A DNA stretch of 64,000 bases from Rhodoblastus acidophilus (GTDB lineage Bacteria > Pseudomonadota > Alphaproteobacteria > Rhizobiales > Beijerinckiaceae), in NCBI RefSeq assembly GCF_025961575.1, contig NZ_JAOQNX010000018.1, positions 44,549 to 108,548 of the forward strand, read 5' to 3'. Both the position numbers and the translations under genes were made by a program. The stretch's first letter is position 1, and every line of letters starts with the position of its first letter. The notes under the pieces were generated by a model that was given only the letters and a program-made list of their open reading frames with translations, did not search any database and was not told the origin of the DNA. Positions 18,274 to 27,434 of the stretch are shown piece after piece.

Positions 18274-18325
18274 GACCCTCCGACCGGGCTTCGCCACTTT
18301 CCGCGCGAAAAATCCGGAGGCCGAA

Positions 18326-18751
18326 ATGACCGTCGCTTACGATCCCCAAAACATTTTCGCCAAGATTTTGCGCGGCGAAATCCCCTGCGTCAAAGTCCGC
18401 GAGGACGACAAAACCCTGGCCTTCATGGACGTGATGCCACGCGCCGACGGCCACGTTCTCGTCGTCTCCAAAACCCCGGGCCGCAATATTTTCGATCTGC
18501 CGGAAGAGGCCCTGTCCGAGCTGATTCTGCGGGTGCAAAAAGTCGCCCGCGCGGTCAAAACCGGGACCGGCGCGGATGGCGTCACCATTCACCAATTCAA
18601 CGAGCCGGCCGGCGGCCAGAGCGTGTTCCACATGCATTTCCATGTGATTCCGCGCTGGGAAGGCGTGCCGCTGCGCGCGCATGGCGGCGCCATGGTCGAG
18701 GCCGCCGTACTGGAGACCCATGCGGCGAAAATCCGCGCGGCGCTGGAGTGA
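18326..18751 (+). CDS. HIT family nucleotide-binding protein
   Basis: 141 residues, full length for a Hint-type HIT protein. Catalytic HIT motif HMHFHVIPRW near residue 96, with conserved FNEPAGGQSVFH before it and an N-terminal FAKILRGEIPC region. Such proteins hydrolyse adenosine phosphoramidates or related nucleotides. Start ATG 18326 follows GGAGG by 5 bases. A longer open frame upstream contains the toxin remnant and is not part of the gene. Confidence 0.92.
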   Translation: MTVAYDPQNIFAKILRGEIPCVKVREDDKTLAFMDVMPRADGHVLVVSKTPGRNIFDLPEEALSELILRVQKVARAVKTGTGADGVTIHQFNEPAGGQSVFHMHFHVIPRWEGVPLRAHGGAMVEAAVLETHAAKIRAALE

Positions 18752-18755
18752 GTCG

Positions 18756-19388
18756 TCAGAATCCGCCGAACCGGTAACTCACGCCGGCGCGCAAAATATT
18801 GTCGGCGATGCGCGCGGAAAATGGCGCGATACCAAAATCCTGGCGGCCGAAATCGTAATAGCGGTATTCGAGCCGCCAGCTGAACTGGTCGGTGAGCGCA
18901 TAGTCGAGGCCGCCGCCGACGACATAGCCGCTGCGGACGGCGCTCGAATCGGCGCCGGCATAGCGGCCCTCCAGCGTCGTCCAGGCGTAGCCCGCGAGCG
19001 CGAAAACCATGGCCTGCCCGGACACCCAGCCCAGCCGGGCGTCGGCGGAGCCGAACAGGTTTTGCGCGTAGGAGCCGGGCAGCGCGCCATAGACGAAACG
19101 CCCGGAGGCGCTGGCGCCGTTGACGTCCGCCTCGACGCCGGCGGCGACATGGCCGGTGACGACGGTGTAGCCGAGATGCGCGCCGCCGAACACGGCGTTG
19201 GTGGCGACGGAGACGGAAGGGTTGACGCCGAGTTGGACGGCGCCCCAGGCGCCGCCGACCTGCAAGCCGCCGTAAGCGCCGCCAAAATCGTGATCGATGA
19301 GGCCGCTCCCCTTGGTCGCCGCGAAATCGGCGGCCTGAACGCCGCCGACGGCAAGCAAAACCGTCGCAAGGGAAAGAAACAGACGCAA
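18756..19388 (-). CDS. Omp25/Omp31-type outer-membrane beta-barrel protein
   Basis: 210 residues: signal peptide (about 1-19, ending VQA), then an eight-strand-type barrel with GAYGGLQVGGAWG, GLDYALTDQFSWRLEYRYYDFG and the terminal phenylalanine motif (LRAGVSYRFGGF). The start is TTG at 19388 with GAGG 7 bases upstream. Convergent with the HIT gene, only 4 bases between stop codons. Likely a structural outer-membrane protein. Confidence 0.85.
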   Translation of the reverse strand: MRLFLSLATVLLAVGGVQAADFAATKGSGLIDHDFGGAYGGLQVGGAWGAVQLGVNPSVSVATNAVFGGAHLGYTVVTGHVAAGVEADVNGASASGRFVYGALPGSYAQNLFGSADARLGWVSGQAMVFALAGYAWTTLEGRYAGADSSAVRSGYVVGGGLDYALTDQFSWRLEYRYYDFGRQDFGIAPFSARIADNILRAGVSYRFGGF

Positions 19389-19506
19389 GGTTTTTCCTCA
19401 CACAGGGAGAAGAGTCGCGCAAAGACTTGCGCGCTCCTCCACAAACGTGAGCAAACGCTAGATGATCATGGTGAATGAACCGTTACGCTGCGCCAAATCG
19501 TGAGGC

Positions 19507-20154
19507 TCAGGCGAAAATCCTCTCGCAGGCCTCCGCCGCCGCGCGGTTCGCCACGACCGCGCCGCCAAACCCGTCGCGCCGCGCCCGCGAAAAATCCGGC
19601 GAAGCGGCGGCGTCCACCAGGGCCGGCGCGCCGGCGGCGGCGGCGGCGAACACGAGTTGCGCCCGCGCGACGGCTAGAATGTCGGCGTCCTCGCCCACGC
19701 CGAGCGCCCCCGCCAGCGCGGCGCCGTCCCATAGCAGGCCCAGGAGCCGACGGGTCGCGCCGGCGAGCGACCCGAGCGCGAAAATGGCTTCGGGCAAGTC
19801 GGCGGCGGCGGCGAGAATGCGGGTCGATCCGTCCTCGAGCCCGTTCTCGGCCTCGCGCACGGCGAGCTTGGCGCCGAGATGCTGGACGTCGCGCCCCCCG
19901 CAGGCCTGCGGCAGGATGATGCCGTAGGGGGCGTGGGCCATCACCGCGTCGAGATCCGAATCGGCGAAACCGGAGGTCAGCGCATGGATGCGCGCCAGCG
20001 ACCGCCGCCCACGTTCGCGCAAAAATTTCAGCATGGGCGCGGCGTCGGAGGCGGCGCCCTTGGTCACATCGATGGCGACGGCCTGGACGCCGCTGTCCAG
20101 CGCCTCGTCAAACAGCGCGGCATTGCCCGCTGGCACGAGAAAAATCGATCGCAT
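19507..20154 (-). CDS. CitE-like (HpcH/HpaI) lyase family protein
   Basis: 215 residues, shorter than the usual 270-300 for CitE-type lyases. The N-terminus RSIFLVPAGNAALFDEALDSG and VQAVAIDVTKGA correspond to the first strands of the TIM-barrel; YGIILPQACGGRDVQHL resembles the metal/CoA-binding strand. In family members an Asp or Glu coordinates Mg2+ in the second strand (IDLED); here it reads IDVTKG, so activity is doubtful. No lyase partner genes nearby. Confidence 0.65.
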   Translation of the reverse strand: MRSIFLVPAGNAALFDEALDSGVQAVAIDVTKGAASDAAPMLKFLRERGRRSLARIHALTSGFADSDLDAVMAHAPYGIILPQACGGRDVQHLGAKLAVREAENGLEDGSTRILAAAADLPEAIFALGSLAGATRRLLGLLWDGAALAGALGVGEDADILAVARAQLVFAAAAAGAPALVDAAASPDFSRARRDGFGGAVVANRAAAEACERIFA

Positions 20155-20265
20155 CTTGCCTCCGGCGTCCTTTTTGGCGCGCCAACCTCTCGCGTTAAGC
20201 CTGTGTTTACTCTGATTTCAGATCATTCGTTAACCAAACGGCGCCCTCTGTAGTCAGGTTCGCGC

Positions 20266-21591
20266 ATGCTCGTCCGCAAGTTCATCCAGTGGTCCCAGGG
20301 CGCGTCGGCAACCGCGCGCGCCGACGGCGTCGCGGCGCTGGCCCGCGCCTATCTTTACAGCGAAATGTCGGCGGAGGAACGCCGGGAGACGGAGAGCGCG
20401 CTTTACGCGCTGCTCGACGACCCCTCGCCGCTGCCGCGCCGGGCCATGGCCGAATGTTTCGCCGGCGCGCCCGATGCGCCGCTCGCCCTGATCCACGGCC
20501 TCGCCCGCGACCAGTCGGAGGTTTCGGCCGTGGTGCTGACCCGCTCGCCGCTGCTCGCCGACGCCGATCTGATCGACTGCGCCGTGGTCGGCGACAGCGC
20601 CGCCCAGGCGGCGATCGCGCTGCGCGCCGAGCTTTCGCCCGCGGTCTGCGCCTCGCTCGCCGAAATCGCCGGCCGCGAAGCCGCCATTGCGCTGGCGGTC
20701 AACGAATCCGCAAATATTCCCGATTTCGCCCTGCGCCGCATGGTCGAGCGCTTCGGCGACGACGGCGAGGTGCGCGAAGCCCTGCTCGGACGCGCCTGGC
20801 TGCCGGCGACGGTGCGCGCGCATCTGGCCGACGCCACGGCGCGGGCGCTGGCCGCCTTCGTCGTCTCCCGGCAATGGCTCAGCGCGCCGCGCAGCGAGCG
20901 GATCGCGAGGGACAACCGCGACCGCGCCACCATGATTATCGCCTCGGGCTGCGCGGATTATTCGGAGGAGACCGCGGCGCTCGCCGCTTATCTGCGGGTC
21001 GCCGGCCAGATCACGCCGGGCGTCGCCCTGCGCGCGCTGCTGTGCGGGCAAAAAGGCCTGTTCGAGGCGACGCTCGCCGAACTGACCGGCCTGAGCGCCC
21101 GGCGGATCGCGGGAGTGGTGCGCGAGCCCTGGTCCGATGGATTCGCGGCGGTCTACGCCAAAGCCGGTTTTCCCGCGGGGCTGCTGATCGTGTTCCGCTC
21201 GGCGCTGGCGGCGCTGGCGCGGCTCAAGTCCGGGCATGAGGAAGAAGGCGCGTTGCGCCTGCCGCTGATCCAGGCGGTGCTCGCCGATTGCGCCGGGGCC
21301 GATCCCGCTCTGGCCAATGTGACGTCGCTGCTGCGCCGGTTCGAGCTCGACGCGACCCGCGACGAGGCGCGCCGCCGGGTCGCCCAAGTCACGGCGCAAG
21401 TGAACGGCGAAATGGACAACCGCGAGAGCGTCCAAGAGCGGACCGCCCAGACGCGGAGCCGAGCGGCGGAGGACTCCCCCCTGCTGTTCGGTTTGCCGAC
21501 GACGCTGACGCCGCGCCTCGAAGGACCGGAGGCGGATACCGGCGTCCTGGTGGACCTCGCCGCGCTGGAGCGCGAGCTGCTGGCGGCCTGA
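20266..21591 (+). CDS. DUF2336 domain protein
   Basis: 441 residues, helical and repetitive in character (HEAT-like), with DPSPLPRRAMAECFAGAPDAP and RSPLLADADLIDCAVVGD near residues 55-110, the hallmark of DUF2336 proteins found almost only in alphaproteobacteria. No signal or membrane segment. Monocistronic, ending at a terminator shared with the puc operons. Function unknown. Confidence 0.85.
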   Translation: MLVRKFIQWSQGASATARADGVAALARAYLYSEMSAEERRETESALYALLDDPSPLPRRAMAECFAGAPDAPLALIHGLARDQSEVSAVVLTRSPLLADADLIDCAVVGDSAAQAAIALRAELSPAVCASLAEIAGREAAIALAVNESANIPDFALRRMVERFGDDGEVREALLGRAWLPATVRAHLADATARALAAFVVSRQWLSAPRSERIARDNRDRATMIIASGCADYSEETAALAAYLRVAGQITPGVALRALLCGQKGLFEATLAELTGLSARRIAGVVREPWSDGFAAVYAKAGFPAGLLIVFRSALAALARLKSGHEEEGALRLPLIQAVLADCAGADPALANVTSLLRRFELDATRDEARRRVAQVTAQVNGEMDNRESVQERTAQTRSRAAEDSPLLFGLPTTLTPRLEGPEADTGVLVDLAALERELLAA

Positions 21592-21606
21592 ACAAGACAA
21601 AGGAAA

Positions 21607-21635
21607 GCGGCCGGCATCGTCACAATGCCGGCCGC
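21607..21635. terminator. Terminator between DUF2336 gene and first pucBA operon
   Basis: Perfect 11-bp stem GCGGCCGGCAT / ATGCCGGCCGC with a 7-base loop. On the minus strand it is followed by a T-rich run (CTTTCCTTTG), so it can end the pucBA copy at 21753-22076; on the plus strand the tail is GTCTTGGTTTT. Confidence 0.7.
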
Positions 21636-21752
21636 GTCTTGGTTTTCGTTCGACAGGCTCCAGGCGGGGTGGACTGTCCGCATCCGGAGCTGGTCGCGCC
21701 GGGCCTTGGCCCGGCGTCCCGCCGCTCAAGCCTGCCGAGCGGCTTTACGCCA

Positions 21753-21935
21753 TCAGCCGACGACGTGCTCGATCGCCGCAGCCTTCTTCAGGCCGCCCTG
21801 CATGTAAGCCGGGAACCACGTGGTGTGGGTCAGAACGGCGAGGTGCACCAGCAGAGCGGTGATGGCCACGGAGCCGAGCAGCAGCGGGAGGCCGATGGCC
21901 GGGTTGACGACGGTCCAGATTTTGCCTTGGTTCAT
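21753..21935 (-). CDS. pucA: LH2 antenna alpha subunit, copy 1
   Basis: 60 residues. Begins [15 protein letters not shown], as in Rhodoblastus acidophilus LH2; His31 in LLVHLA ligates B850 bacteriochlorophyll. Residues 44-45 after the TTWFPA motif are Tyr-Met, where the standard B800-850 protein has Tyr-Trp; Trp45 donates a hydrogen bond to a B850 pigment. A C-terminal tail [14 protein letters not shown] ends the protein. Follows its pucB by 12 bases with GGAGATC... signal upstream (GGATCTCCG). Confidence 0.95.
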   Translation of the reverse strand: MNQGKIWTVVNPAIGLPLLLGSVAITALLVHLAVLTHTTWFPAYMQGGLKKAAAIEHVVG

Positions 21936-21947
21936 GATCGGAGATCC

Positions 21948-22237
<290 letters not shown>

Positions 22238-22501
22238 TAAGAGCACGTCAGAAATTCCGGCAGTCCCCATTGGGGAATCCGGATCGCGCCATTGGGGTTT
22301 TCCCTTAAACGGCGGCGCCGGCCGGCGTTCTGGCGCCGGCCGGGCTTTCGCTCTCACCGTCCCGGCGCGCGGAGCGGCGTCGGTCGGGCGAAAGCAGCGC
22401 TCACGGAGCGATTCGGCGGACATGGCGCGGCGGCGGACCAAACGACGCCTGCCGCGCGCAAGCCGGGCGTTGCCTCACCGCTCCGGAGCGGCTTTACGCC
22501 A
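22238..22501. other. Spacer between pucBA copies 1 and 2
   Basis: No credible gene. A strong GC hairpin at 22318-22343 (stem CCGGCCGGCG / CGCCGGCCGG, 6-base loop) lies downstream of pucA copy 2 and may end its transcript, although no T-run follows it. Confidence 0.5.
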
Positions 22502-22684
22502 TCAGCCGACGACGTGCTCGATCGCAGCCGCCTTCTTCAGGCCGCCCTGCATGAACGCGGGGAACCAGGTGGTGTGCGTGAGAACGGCGAGGTGCACCAG
22601 CAGCGCGGTGATGGCCACGGAGCCGAGCAGGAGCGGAAGGCCGACGGCCGGGTTGACGACGGTCCAGATTTTACCTTGGTTCAT
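22502..22684 (-). CDS. pucA: LH2 antenna alpha subunit, copy 2
   Basis: 60 residues, differing from copy 1 at a few positions (NPAVG, WFPAF). His31 is kept. Residues 44-45 are Phe-Met, so both hydrogen-bond donors of the standard Tyr-Trp pair are lost; in the B800-820 (LH3) complexes loss of these bonds shifts absorption to the blue. Second gene of copy 2, 12 bases after pucB. Confidence 0.95.
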   Translation of the reverse strand: MNQGKIWTVVNPAVGLPLLLGSVAITALLVHLAVLTHTTWFPAFMQGGLKKAAAIEHVVG

Positions 22685-22696
22685 AACCGGAGCTCC

Positions 22697-22825
22697 TTAG
22701 TGCATCCAGGGGGTCATCGAGAAAGCGAGGAAGTGCGCGACCAGGGCGATGCCGAGGAAAGCGCGCGCGCCGTCGATCACATACTTGTGGAGCTCTTCAG
22801 ATTGCTCCGGAGACAGAACAGCCAT
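22697..22825 (-). CDS. pucB: LH2 antenna beta subunit, copy 2
   Basis: 42 residues, [19 protein letters not shown] to MTPWMH; differs from copy 1 at only a handful of positions (for example Ala for Val in RAFLG, Ile for Val in LGIAL). Both pigment histidines are kept. Same AGAGGTGTACA ribosome-binding site. Confidence 0.95.
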   Translation of the reverse strand: MAVLSPEQSEELHKYVIDGARAFLGIALVAHFLAFSMTPWMH

Positions 22826-22858
22826 TGTACACCTCTTATGATAAGCCACGGTTCTTCT

Positions 22859-22992
22859 CGTGCTAATCCCGCACGCGGGTCTTACGCCCCCGTGACTGGG
22901 CGGCGCAAAGACCTTGAGATCAAATAGATATCCAGATCCGAGCGCAGGTGTAAGTATAAATTGACGCCTCAGCGGGTCAACTTCGTTTTACA
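22859..22992 (-). promoter_or_regulatory. Promoter, PpsR-like boxes and leader hairpins of pucBA copy 2
   Basis: Minus strand: -35 TTGACC (22975-22980), 16-base spacer, -10 TATACT (22953-22958), the best -10 of the three copies. Degenerate boxes GGTCAACTTCGTTTTACA (22975-22992) and TGTAAGTATAAATTGACG (22949-22966) keep the TGT-N12-ACA spacing only in part. Leader hairpins at 22859-22875 (CGTGC/GCACG) and 22885-22902 (CGCCC/GGGCG) match those of copy 1. Confidence 0.65.
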
Positions 22993-23514
22993 TAAGAACG
23001 CGTCGGTGAGTGCAGCCGAATACTATGGGGAAACCAGACCCAGACAGGGAGACTTTCCCCCTCCGCCTCGAGGGAATGCCCCACCCGCCAAAATTCGCGC
23101 AAAGAACGACGGCGCAACGCCGGTGCGCTCGGCGCTGCAGGAAGGATGGAGATGGGAAGGGTCTGCGGTCCGGGGGAGCGCCGGGCGCCGCCTGGGCGGG
23201 CAAACTTGACACGCAAAAAACCGGCCGGTATCGTCAAGATACCGACCGGCATTGTCCGACTTCACATTCTTGACCAGCGGCTAGTAACGTCAGTCAAGCC
23301 CACTGAAGGAGGCATGGCCAAACAGCGATGTCGTTCGGTCCGACGAACTGGCGGTCGCGAGGGGTGGACAATCCGCGCGTCGCCATTTTCGTTTTCCGGC
23401 CCCTGAAGCGGCGAGCAAAATTTCCCGCGCCCCAGAGCGACTTCACCGCCCCGCCCCTCGCCTCACAACGCCGCCCTCCCAATCAAGGAAGACGTTGCTC
23501 GAAACGGGATTGAC
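22993..23514. other. Spacer between pucBA copies 2 and 3
   Basis: About 520 bases without a convincing gene. It holds the terminator at 23214-23249. A short frame beginning at 23314 after GGAGG reads 30 codons without recognisable features and is not called. Confidence 0.5.
23214..23249 (-). terminator. Rho-independent terminator of pucBA copy 3
   Basis: Read on the minus strand: a 12-bp stem (CCGGTCGGTATC with GATACCGGCCGG, one G-T pair) followed by a TTTTTT run (23214-23220). It lies about 265 bases after the pucA copy 3 stop. Confidence 0.8.
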
Positions 23515-23697
23515 TCAGCCGACGACCTGCACGATCGCAGCCGCCTTCTTCAGGCCGCCCTGCATGAACGCCGGGAACCAGGTGGTGTTCTGCAGGATCG
23601 CGAGATGCACCAGGAGAGCGGTCACGGCCACGGAGCCGAGCAGCAGCGGGATGCCAACGGCCGGGTCGACAACGGTCCAGATTTTGCCTTGGTTCAT
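23515..23697 (-). CDS. pucA: LH2 antenna alpha subunit, copy 3 (divergent)
   Basis: 60 residues, the most divergent copy: Asp11 for Asn, GIP as in strain 10050 LH2, [13 protein letters not shown], and a VQVVG tail. His31 is kept. Residues 44-45 are Phe-Met as in copy 2. It pairs with the equally divergent beta copy 3, suggesting a distinct antenna type rather than a recent duplicate. Confidence 0.95.
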   Translation of the reverse strand: MNQGKIWTVVDPAVGIPLLLGSVAVTALLVHLAILQNTTWFPAFMQGGLKKAAAIVQVVG

Positions 23698-23708
23698 AAC
23701 GGAACTCC

Positions 23709-23843
23709 TTAGTGCAGCCAGGGGGTCAGCGAATAGGCGAGGACATGCGCAAACGCCGCGATCGCGACGAAGGCGCGCGCGCCGTCGATGACATACTTGT
23801 GGAGTTCCTCGGCCTGATCGGCGGTAAGCGGTTTGTCAGCCAT
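23709..23843 (-). CDS. pucB: LH2 antenna beta subunit, copy 3 (divergent)
   Basis: 44 residues, two longer than copies 1 and 2: [18 protein letters not shown], then [20 protein letters not shown]. Both histidines are kept. The helix differs clearly from the other betas ([10 protein letters not shown] versus [10 protein letters not shown]). Same ribosome-binding site. Confidence 0.95.
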   Translation of the reverse strand: MADKPLTADQAEELHKYVIDGARAFVAIAAFAHVLAYSLTPWLH

Positions 23844-23877
23844 TGTACACCTCTCGTTGATGCCGCCGTTTGTTCCT

Positions 23878-24008
23878 TGCGCATGCCTGCGCAGGTTTTT
23901 CGCCCCAGCGGCTGGGCGACGTAAAGCTCACGAAATCAATCAGATATCGCCGCCGAAACGCAATACGGACTTTAACTTGACGCCTCCCAATGTCAATTTG
24001 GGGTGACA
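23878..24008 (-). promoter_or_regulatory. Promoter, perfect PpsR box and leader hairpins of pucBA copy 3
   Basis: TGTCAATTTGGGGTGACA at 23991-24008 is an exact TGTC-N10-GACA PpsR/CrtJ box and overlaps the -35 TTGACA (minus strand, 23991-23996); a 16-base spacer leads to -10 TAAAGT (23969-23974). The second box seen in copies 1 and 2 is degenerate here (23965-23982). Leader hairpins at 23878-23893 (TGCGC/GCGCA) and 23901-23918. Confidence 0.75.
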
Positions 24009-24436
24009 GAGCGGAACGTCAGAGAATGCGCCGCCGCCCTCTGGGGGGATTGCGGCTCCCGCTCCAGGGTTTTCCCTTGAGCCCACGCCTGCGGGATGGC
24101 GGACGACTTGCAGAACTGCATGATCGCGCCACCCGCCCGCCGGCGCCCGAGGCCGCGACTGCGCGTCCGATTTCGATGGTCGAACAATCGATTCCCGCGC
24201 CCGCGGCTCGGCGGCGGAAACACGGCCCGCGACCGGATCGACGCCTGCGGCGCGCCTGTCAGGGTTTCCCCCAGTCCGCTGTCCGTCGCTCCCCAACTTT
24301 TCTTCCCCAAGGTTTCGTCATAGGTTAGGCTCTAGCTTCGCGGTCACGTCGAAAACTCCATTTTCGAGAGTTGCGCCCGCGAGCAGGCCGACCTAGCGGC
24401 AGTCGTCGAAGTCGCGGGGTGGCGAGGAGGCTAGTG
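24009..24436. other. Divergent region between puc copy 3 and the bacteriophytochrome gene
   Basis: About 430 bases with no convincing gene. It should hold the bacteriophytochrome promoter, but I cannot place -35/-10 elements with confidence, and see no second PpsR box. Confidence 0.45.
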
Positions 24437-24469
24437 ATGGTTGCGACGCATCCCGCCTGCCCGCCATGA
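24437..24469 (+). CDS. Possible 10-codon leader peptide upstream of the bacteriophytochrome
   Basis: ATG at 24437 follows AGGAGG (24425-24430) at ideal spacing and encodes MVATHPACPP, then TGA that overlaps the bacteriophytochrome ATG (ATGA). The bacteriophytochrome start itself has no ribosome-binding site, so translation may be coupled through this short frame. Visible only as a sequence pattern; no homologue known to me. Confidence 0.4.
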   Translation: MVATHPACPP

Positions 24470-26772
24470 GCGGCGACCAAAACCAGTCCGGAAACGGCTT
24501 CGATGCCGCAATCGCGCTCGACCTCACGCATTGCGACCGCGAACCGATCCACATTCCCGCCTCCGTCCAGCCCCATGGCGCGCTGCTGGCGCTCGACCCC
24601 GAAACTTTGCAGATCATTCAGGCCGGAGGCGACACCGCGGGCATTTTGGGCCACGCGCCGGAAACGCTTCCGGGCCGGGACCTGCAAAGCTGTTTGCCGC
24701 GCGATCTGGAGCAGCGGGTCAAAAGCCTGCTCGAAAACGAAGGCCCGATCGTTCGGCCGCTGCACGCCTTCACCCTGGAAACGCGCGACGGGCGCACGGC
24801 GGATGCGCTGGTGCATGAGAGCAGCGGCCTGGTCGTCCTCGAATTGGAGCCGATCCAGGAGAGCAACCCCGAGGACGCGCTGAGCCTGATGCAGTCCATG
24901 CTGCTGCGCGTGCACCAGGCGACCACGCCCACCGCCTTTTGCCAGAGCATCGCCGACGAGGTGCGGCGCGTCTCCGGCTTCGACCGCGTGATGGTCTATC
25001 GCTTCCTGCCGGACGGCAGCGGCATGGTGGAGGCGGAAGCCCGCGACGGCGGCGTCGAATCCTTCCTCGGCCTGCATTATCCCGCGTCGGACATCCCCAA
25101 ACAGGCGCGCGAGCTCTATCTCAAGAACTGGATCAGGCTGATTCCCGACGCGCGCTACAAGCCCGCGCCAATCCTGCCGCCGCTCAACCCGCGCGATGGG
25201 CGCCCGCTCGACCTCAGCCACAGCCAAATCCGCAGCGTTTCGCCCATTCACTTGAAATATCTTGCCAATATGGGCGTGACCGCGTCCATGTCGCTGTCGA
25301 TCATCCTGGACGGCCGGCTGTGGGGTCTGGTCGCCTGCCACCATAGCGCGCCGCGTTTTCTCACCCACCGCCTGCGCATGGCTTGCGAACTCTTCGCCCA
25401 GATGGTCTCGTCGCAACTGGAGACCCGGGTCGCGGCGCAGGATTTCGAGGAGCAGCTGCGCCGCAAGCGCGTCCATCAGGAATTGCTGACCTGGATGAGC
25501 CAGGAGGGCGATCTCGCGCAGGGGCTGATGCGCTGCCGGCCCAACCTGCTCGACTATATCCCTGCGGAAGGCGTGGGCCTGTGGTTCGACGGCGTCTATA
25601 CCGCGCTCGGCGCGACGCCGCCCGCGGCCCAGATCGCGGCGCTGGTCGCCTGGCTCAACAGCAATGCGGCGGACGGGGTCTATCACACCGACAAGCTGCC
25701 GCTGGTCTATCCGCCCGCCGCCGAATTCGCCGACGTCGCCAGCGGGCTCATGGCGATTTCGGTGTCGAAATTTCCGCGCGACTATGTGCTGTGGTTCCGC
25801 CCGGAAACGATCCGGACGCTCACCTGGGCCGGCAATCCGGCCAAACCGGTGACGCCGGGCCCGGACGGCGACCGCCTGTCGCCGCGCACCAGTTTCGAGG
25901 CCTGGCGCCAGTCGGTGCGGCTCCACGCCCAGCCCTGGCGCAATGTCGATGTGGAGTCGGCCCACACCCTGCGCGTCTCGCTGCTCGAAGTGATTCTCAG
26001 ACGCATCGACCATGTCGCCCGCGAGCGGGAAGAGGCGCGCGCCAAACAGGAGGCGCTGGCGATCGAACTCGACCGCCGGCTCGCGGAGCTGAAGCAGGAG
26101 ACGGAGCGCCGCGCCGTGGCCGAGACGGAGCTGTCCATGGTGCTGCGCTCCACCGTGGAGGAGCAGGAGGCCGAGCGGCTGCGCATCGCGCGCGAGCTTC
26201 ACGACACGCTTGGGCAGACGGTCACCCTGCTGCAACTCGGCCTCGACGAACTCGGCGAGGCCATGCCGGCGCAGGCGAAGGAGCGTCTCGCGGCGCTGCG
26301 GACTCTCGCCAAGGGCGTGGGCTCCGACGTCAACCGGCTCGCCTGGGAAATCAGGCCGACGGCGCTCGACGATCTCGGCTTGCAGACCGCCATTCAACAT
26401 CTCGTGGAGACCTGGAGCGAGCGGCTGAATTTCCGCGTCGATCTGCGTCTGGCGCTCGACGACCGCCGGCTCGATCCGGCGGTCGAAACCACGCTCTACC
26501 GGGTGTTGCAGGAAGCCATCACCAATATCGCCCGTCACGCCGAAGCCACCCGCGTCGGCGTGCTGCTGGAGGCGAGGGACAAGGAGGTCCGCATGATCAT
26601 CGAGGATGACGGCCGTGGATTTTCGGTCGACGATCCCCTGCGGGCCGGCGCGCCGACCAAGCGGCTCGGACTGCTCGGCATCAGGGAGCGCCTGTCACTG
26701 GTTTCGGGCGCGCTGGAGATCGAGACCGCGCCGGGGCGCGGCTGCACTTTGTTCGTGAGGGTTCCGCTATGA
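24466..26772 (+). CDS. bphP: Bacteriophytochrome sensor kinase with NarL-type (HisKA_3) core
   Basis: 768 residues: PAS (about 15-125), GAF (145-310), PHY (325-505), coiled region, HisKA_3 dimerisation domain and HATPase (670-768). The biliverdin-attaching Cys23 lies in HCDREPIHIPASVQPHG. GAF has YPASDIPKQAR; the PHY tongue has PRTSFEAW. The phospho-acceptor is about His579 in RIARELHDTLGQ, the NarX/DesK type rather than the HisKA usual in bacteriophytochromes. A red/far-red photoreceptor kinase. The ATGA overlap with the next gene makes that regulator its partner; the adjacent puc operons are likely targets. Confidence 0.93.
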   Translation: MSGDQNQSGNGFDAAIALDLTHCDREPIHIPASVQPHGALLALDPETLQIIQAGGDTAGILGHAPETLPGRDLQSCLPRDLEQRVKSLLENEGPIVRPLHAFTLETRDGRTADALVHESSGLVVLELEPIQESNPEDALSLMQSMLLRVHQATTPTAFCQSIADEVRRVSGFDRVMVYRFLPDGSGMVEAEARDGGVESFLGLHYPASDIPKQARELYLKNWIRLIPDARYKPAPILPPLNPRDGRPLDLSHSQIRSVSPIHLKYLANMGVTASMSLSIILDGRLWGLVACHHSAPRFLTHRLRMACELFAQMVSSQLETRVAAQDFEEQLRRKRVHQELLTWMSQEGDLAQGLMRCRPNLLDYIPAEGVGLWFDGVYTALGATPPAAQIAALVAWLNSNAADGVYHTDKLPLVYPPAAEFADVASGLMAISVSKFPRDYVLWFRPETIRTLTWAGNPAKPVTPGPDGDRLSPRTSFEAWRQSVRLHAQPWRNVDVESAHTLRVSLLEVILRRIDHVAREREEARAKQEALAIELDRRLAELKQETERRAVAETELSMVLRSTVEEQEAERLRIARELHDTLGQTVTLLQLGLDELGEAMPAQAKERLAALRTLAKGVGSDVNRLAWEIRPTALDDLGLQTAIQHLVETWSERLNFRVDLRLALDDRRLDPAVETTLYRVLQEAITNIARHAEATRVGVLLEARDKEVRMIIEDDGRGFSVDDPLRAGAPTKRLGLLGIRERLSLVSGALEIETAPGRGCTLFVRVPL

Positions 26773-27434
26773 CCTTGGATGTTGGACCGCGCTTGCGCCT
26801 CCTTCTCGCCGACGACCATCCGCTGGTGCTCGACGGCATCCGCTCGCTGCTGAAAGGCGATCCCGATCTCGAAATCGTCGGAGAGGCCCGCGACGGGCGC
26901 GCGGCGCTGCGCATGGCGCTCGACCTCAAGCCCGACATCGTCGTGCTCGACCTGTCCATGCCCGGCCTGAACGGGGTCGACGTCACGCGGCAATTGTTGC
27001 GCGAATGCCCGCTCTGCAAGGTCATCGTTCTGACCGTGCACGAGGACCGCTCCTATTTCCGCAAACTGATCGAAGTCGGCGCCGTCGGCTATGTGCTGAA
27101 ACGCTCGGTGTCCGAGGATTTGCGCCGCGCCATCCATTCGGTCGCCGCTGGCGGCGTCTATCTCGATCCCTCCATCGCCGGCAAGGCGATCGACGGCATC
27201 GCCCACAAGCCCGGGGAAGCCTCGGACCATTGGGTCGACCTGAGCGAACGCGAGATCGAAATTTTACGCTTGGCCGCGCTGGGGCACAGCAACAAGGAAC
27301 TGGCCACCCTGCTCAATCTCAGCGTAAAGAGCGTCGAGACCTACAAGGCGCGCGGCATGGACAAGCTGGGCTTCCACAGCCGCGTGCAACTGGTGGGCTA
27401 CGCCGTCTCCGAGGGCTGGCTGAAGGAGGTGTGA
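26769..27434 (+). CDS. LuxR/NarL-type response regulator, bacteriophytochrome partner
   Basis: 221 residues: receiver domain (acidic pair in LLLADDHPLV, phospho-Asp61 in IVVLDLSMPG, Thr in VLTVHED, Lys in VLKRS) and C-terminal LuxR HTH (LSEREIEILRLAALGHSNKELATLL region). It matches the NarL-type kinase it is coupled to. Likely a DNA-binding output of light signalling. Its last 37 bases overlap the convergent chemoreceptor remnant. Confidence 0.93.
   Translation: MTLDVGPRLRLLLADDHPLVLDGIRSLLKGDPDLEIVGEARDGRAALRMALDLKPDIVVLDLSMPGLNGVDVTRQLLRECPLCKVIVLTVHEDRSYFRKLIEVGAVGYVLKRSVSEDLRRAIHSVAAGGVYLDPSIAGKAIDGIAHKPGEASDHWVDLSEREIEILRLAALGHSNKELATLLNLSVKSVETYKARGMDKLGFHSRVQLVGYAVSEGWLKEV

Noticed and set aside
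20170..20240. Possible CtrA box (TTAA-N7-TTAA) before the DUF2336 gene
   Set aside because: Half-site spacing is N8 with a mismatch, so it does not meet the consensus.
23314..23406. Small plus-strand frame after GGAGG between puc copies 2 and 3
   Set aside because: Thirty codons, no recognisable features, frame lies in spacer DNA downstream of the puc terminator.
24325..26538. Long minus-strand frame opposite the bacteriophytochrome
   Set aside because: Antisense shadow of bphP, without recognisable domains or start signal.
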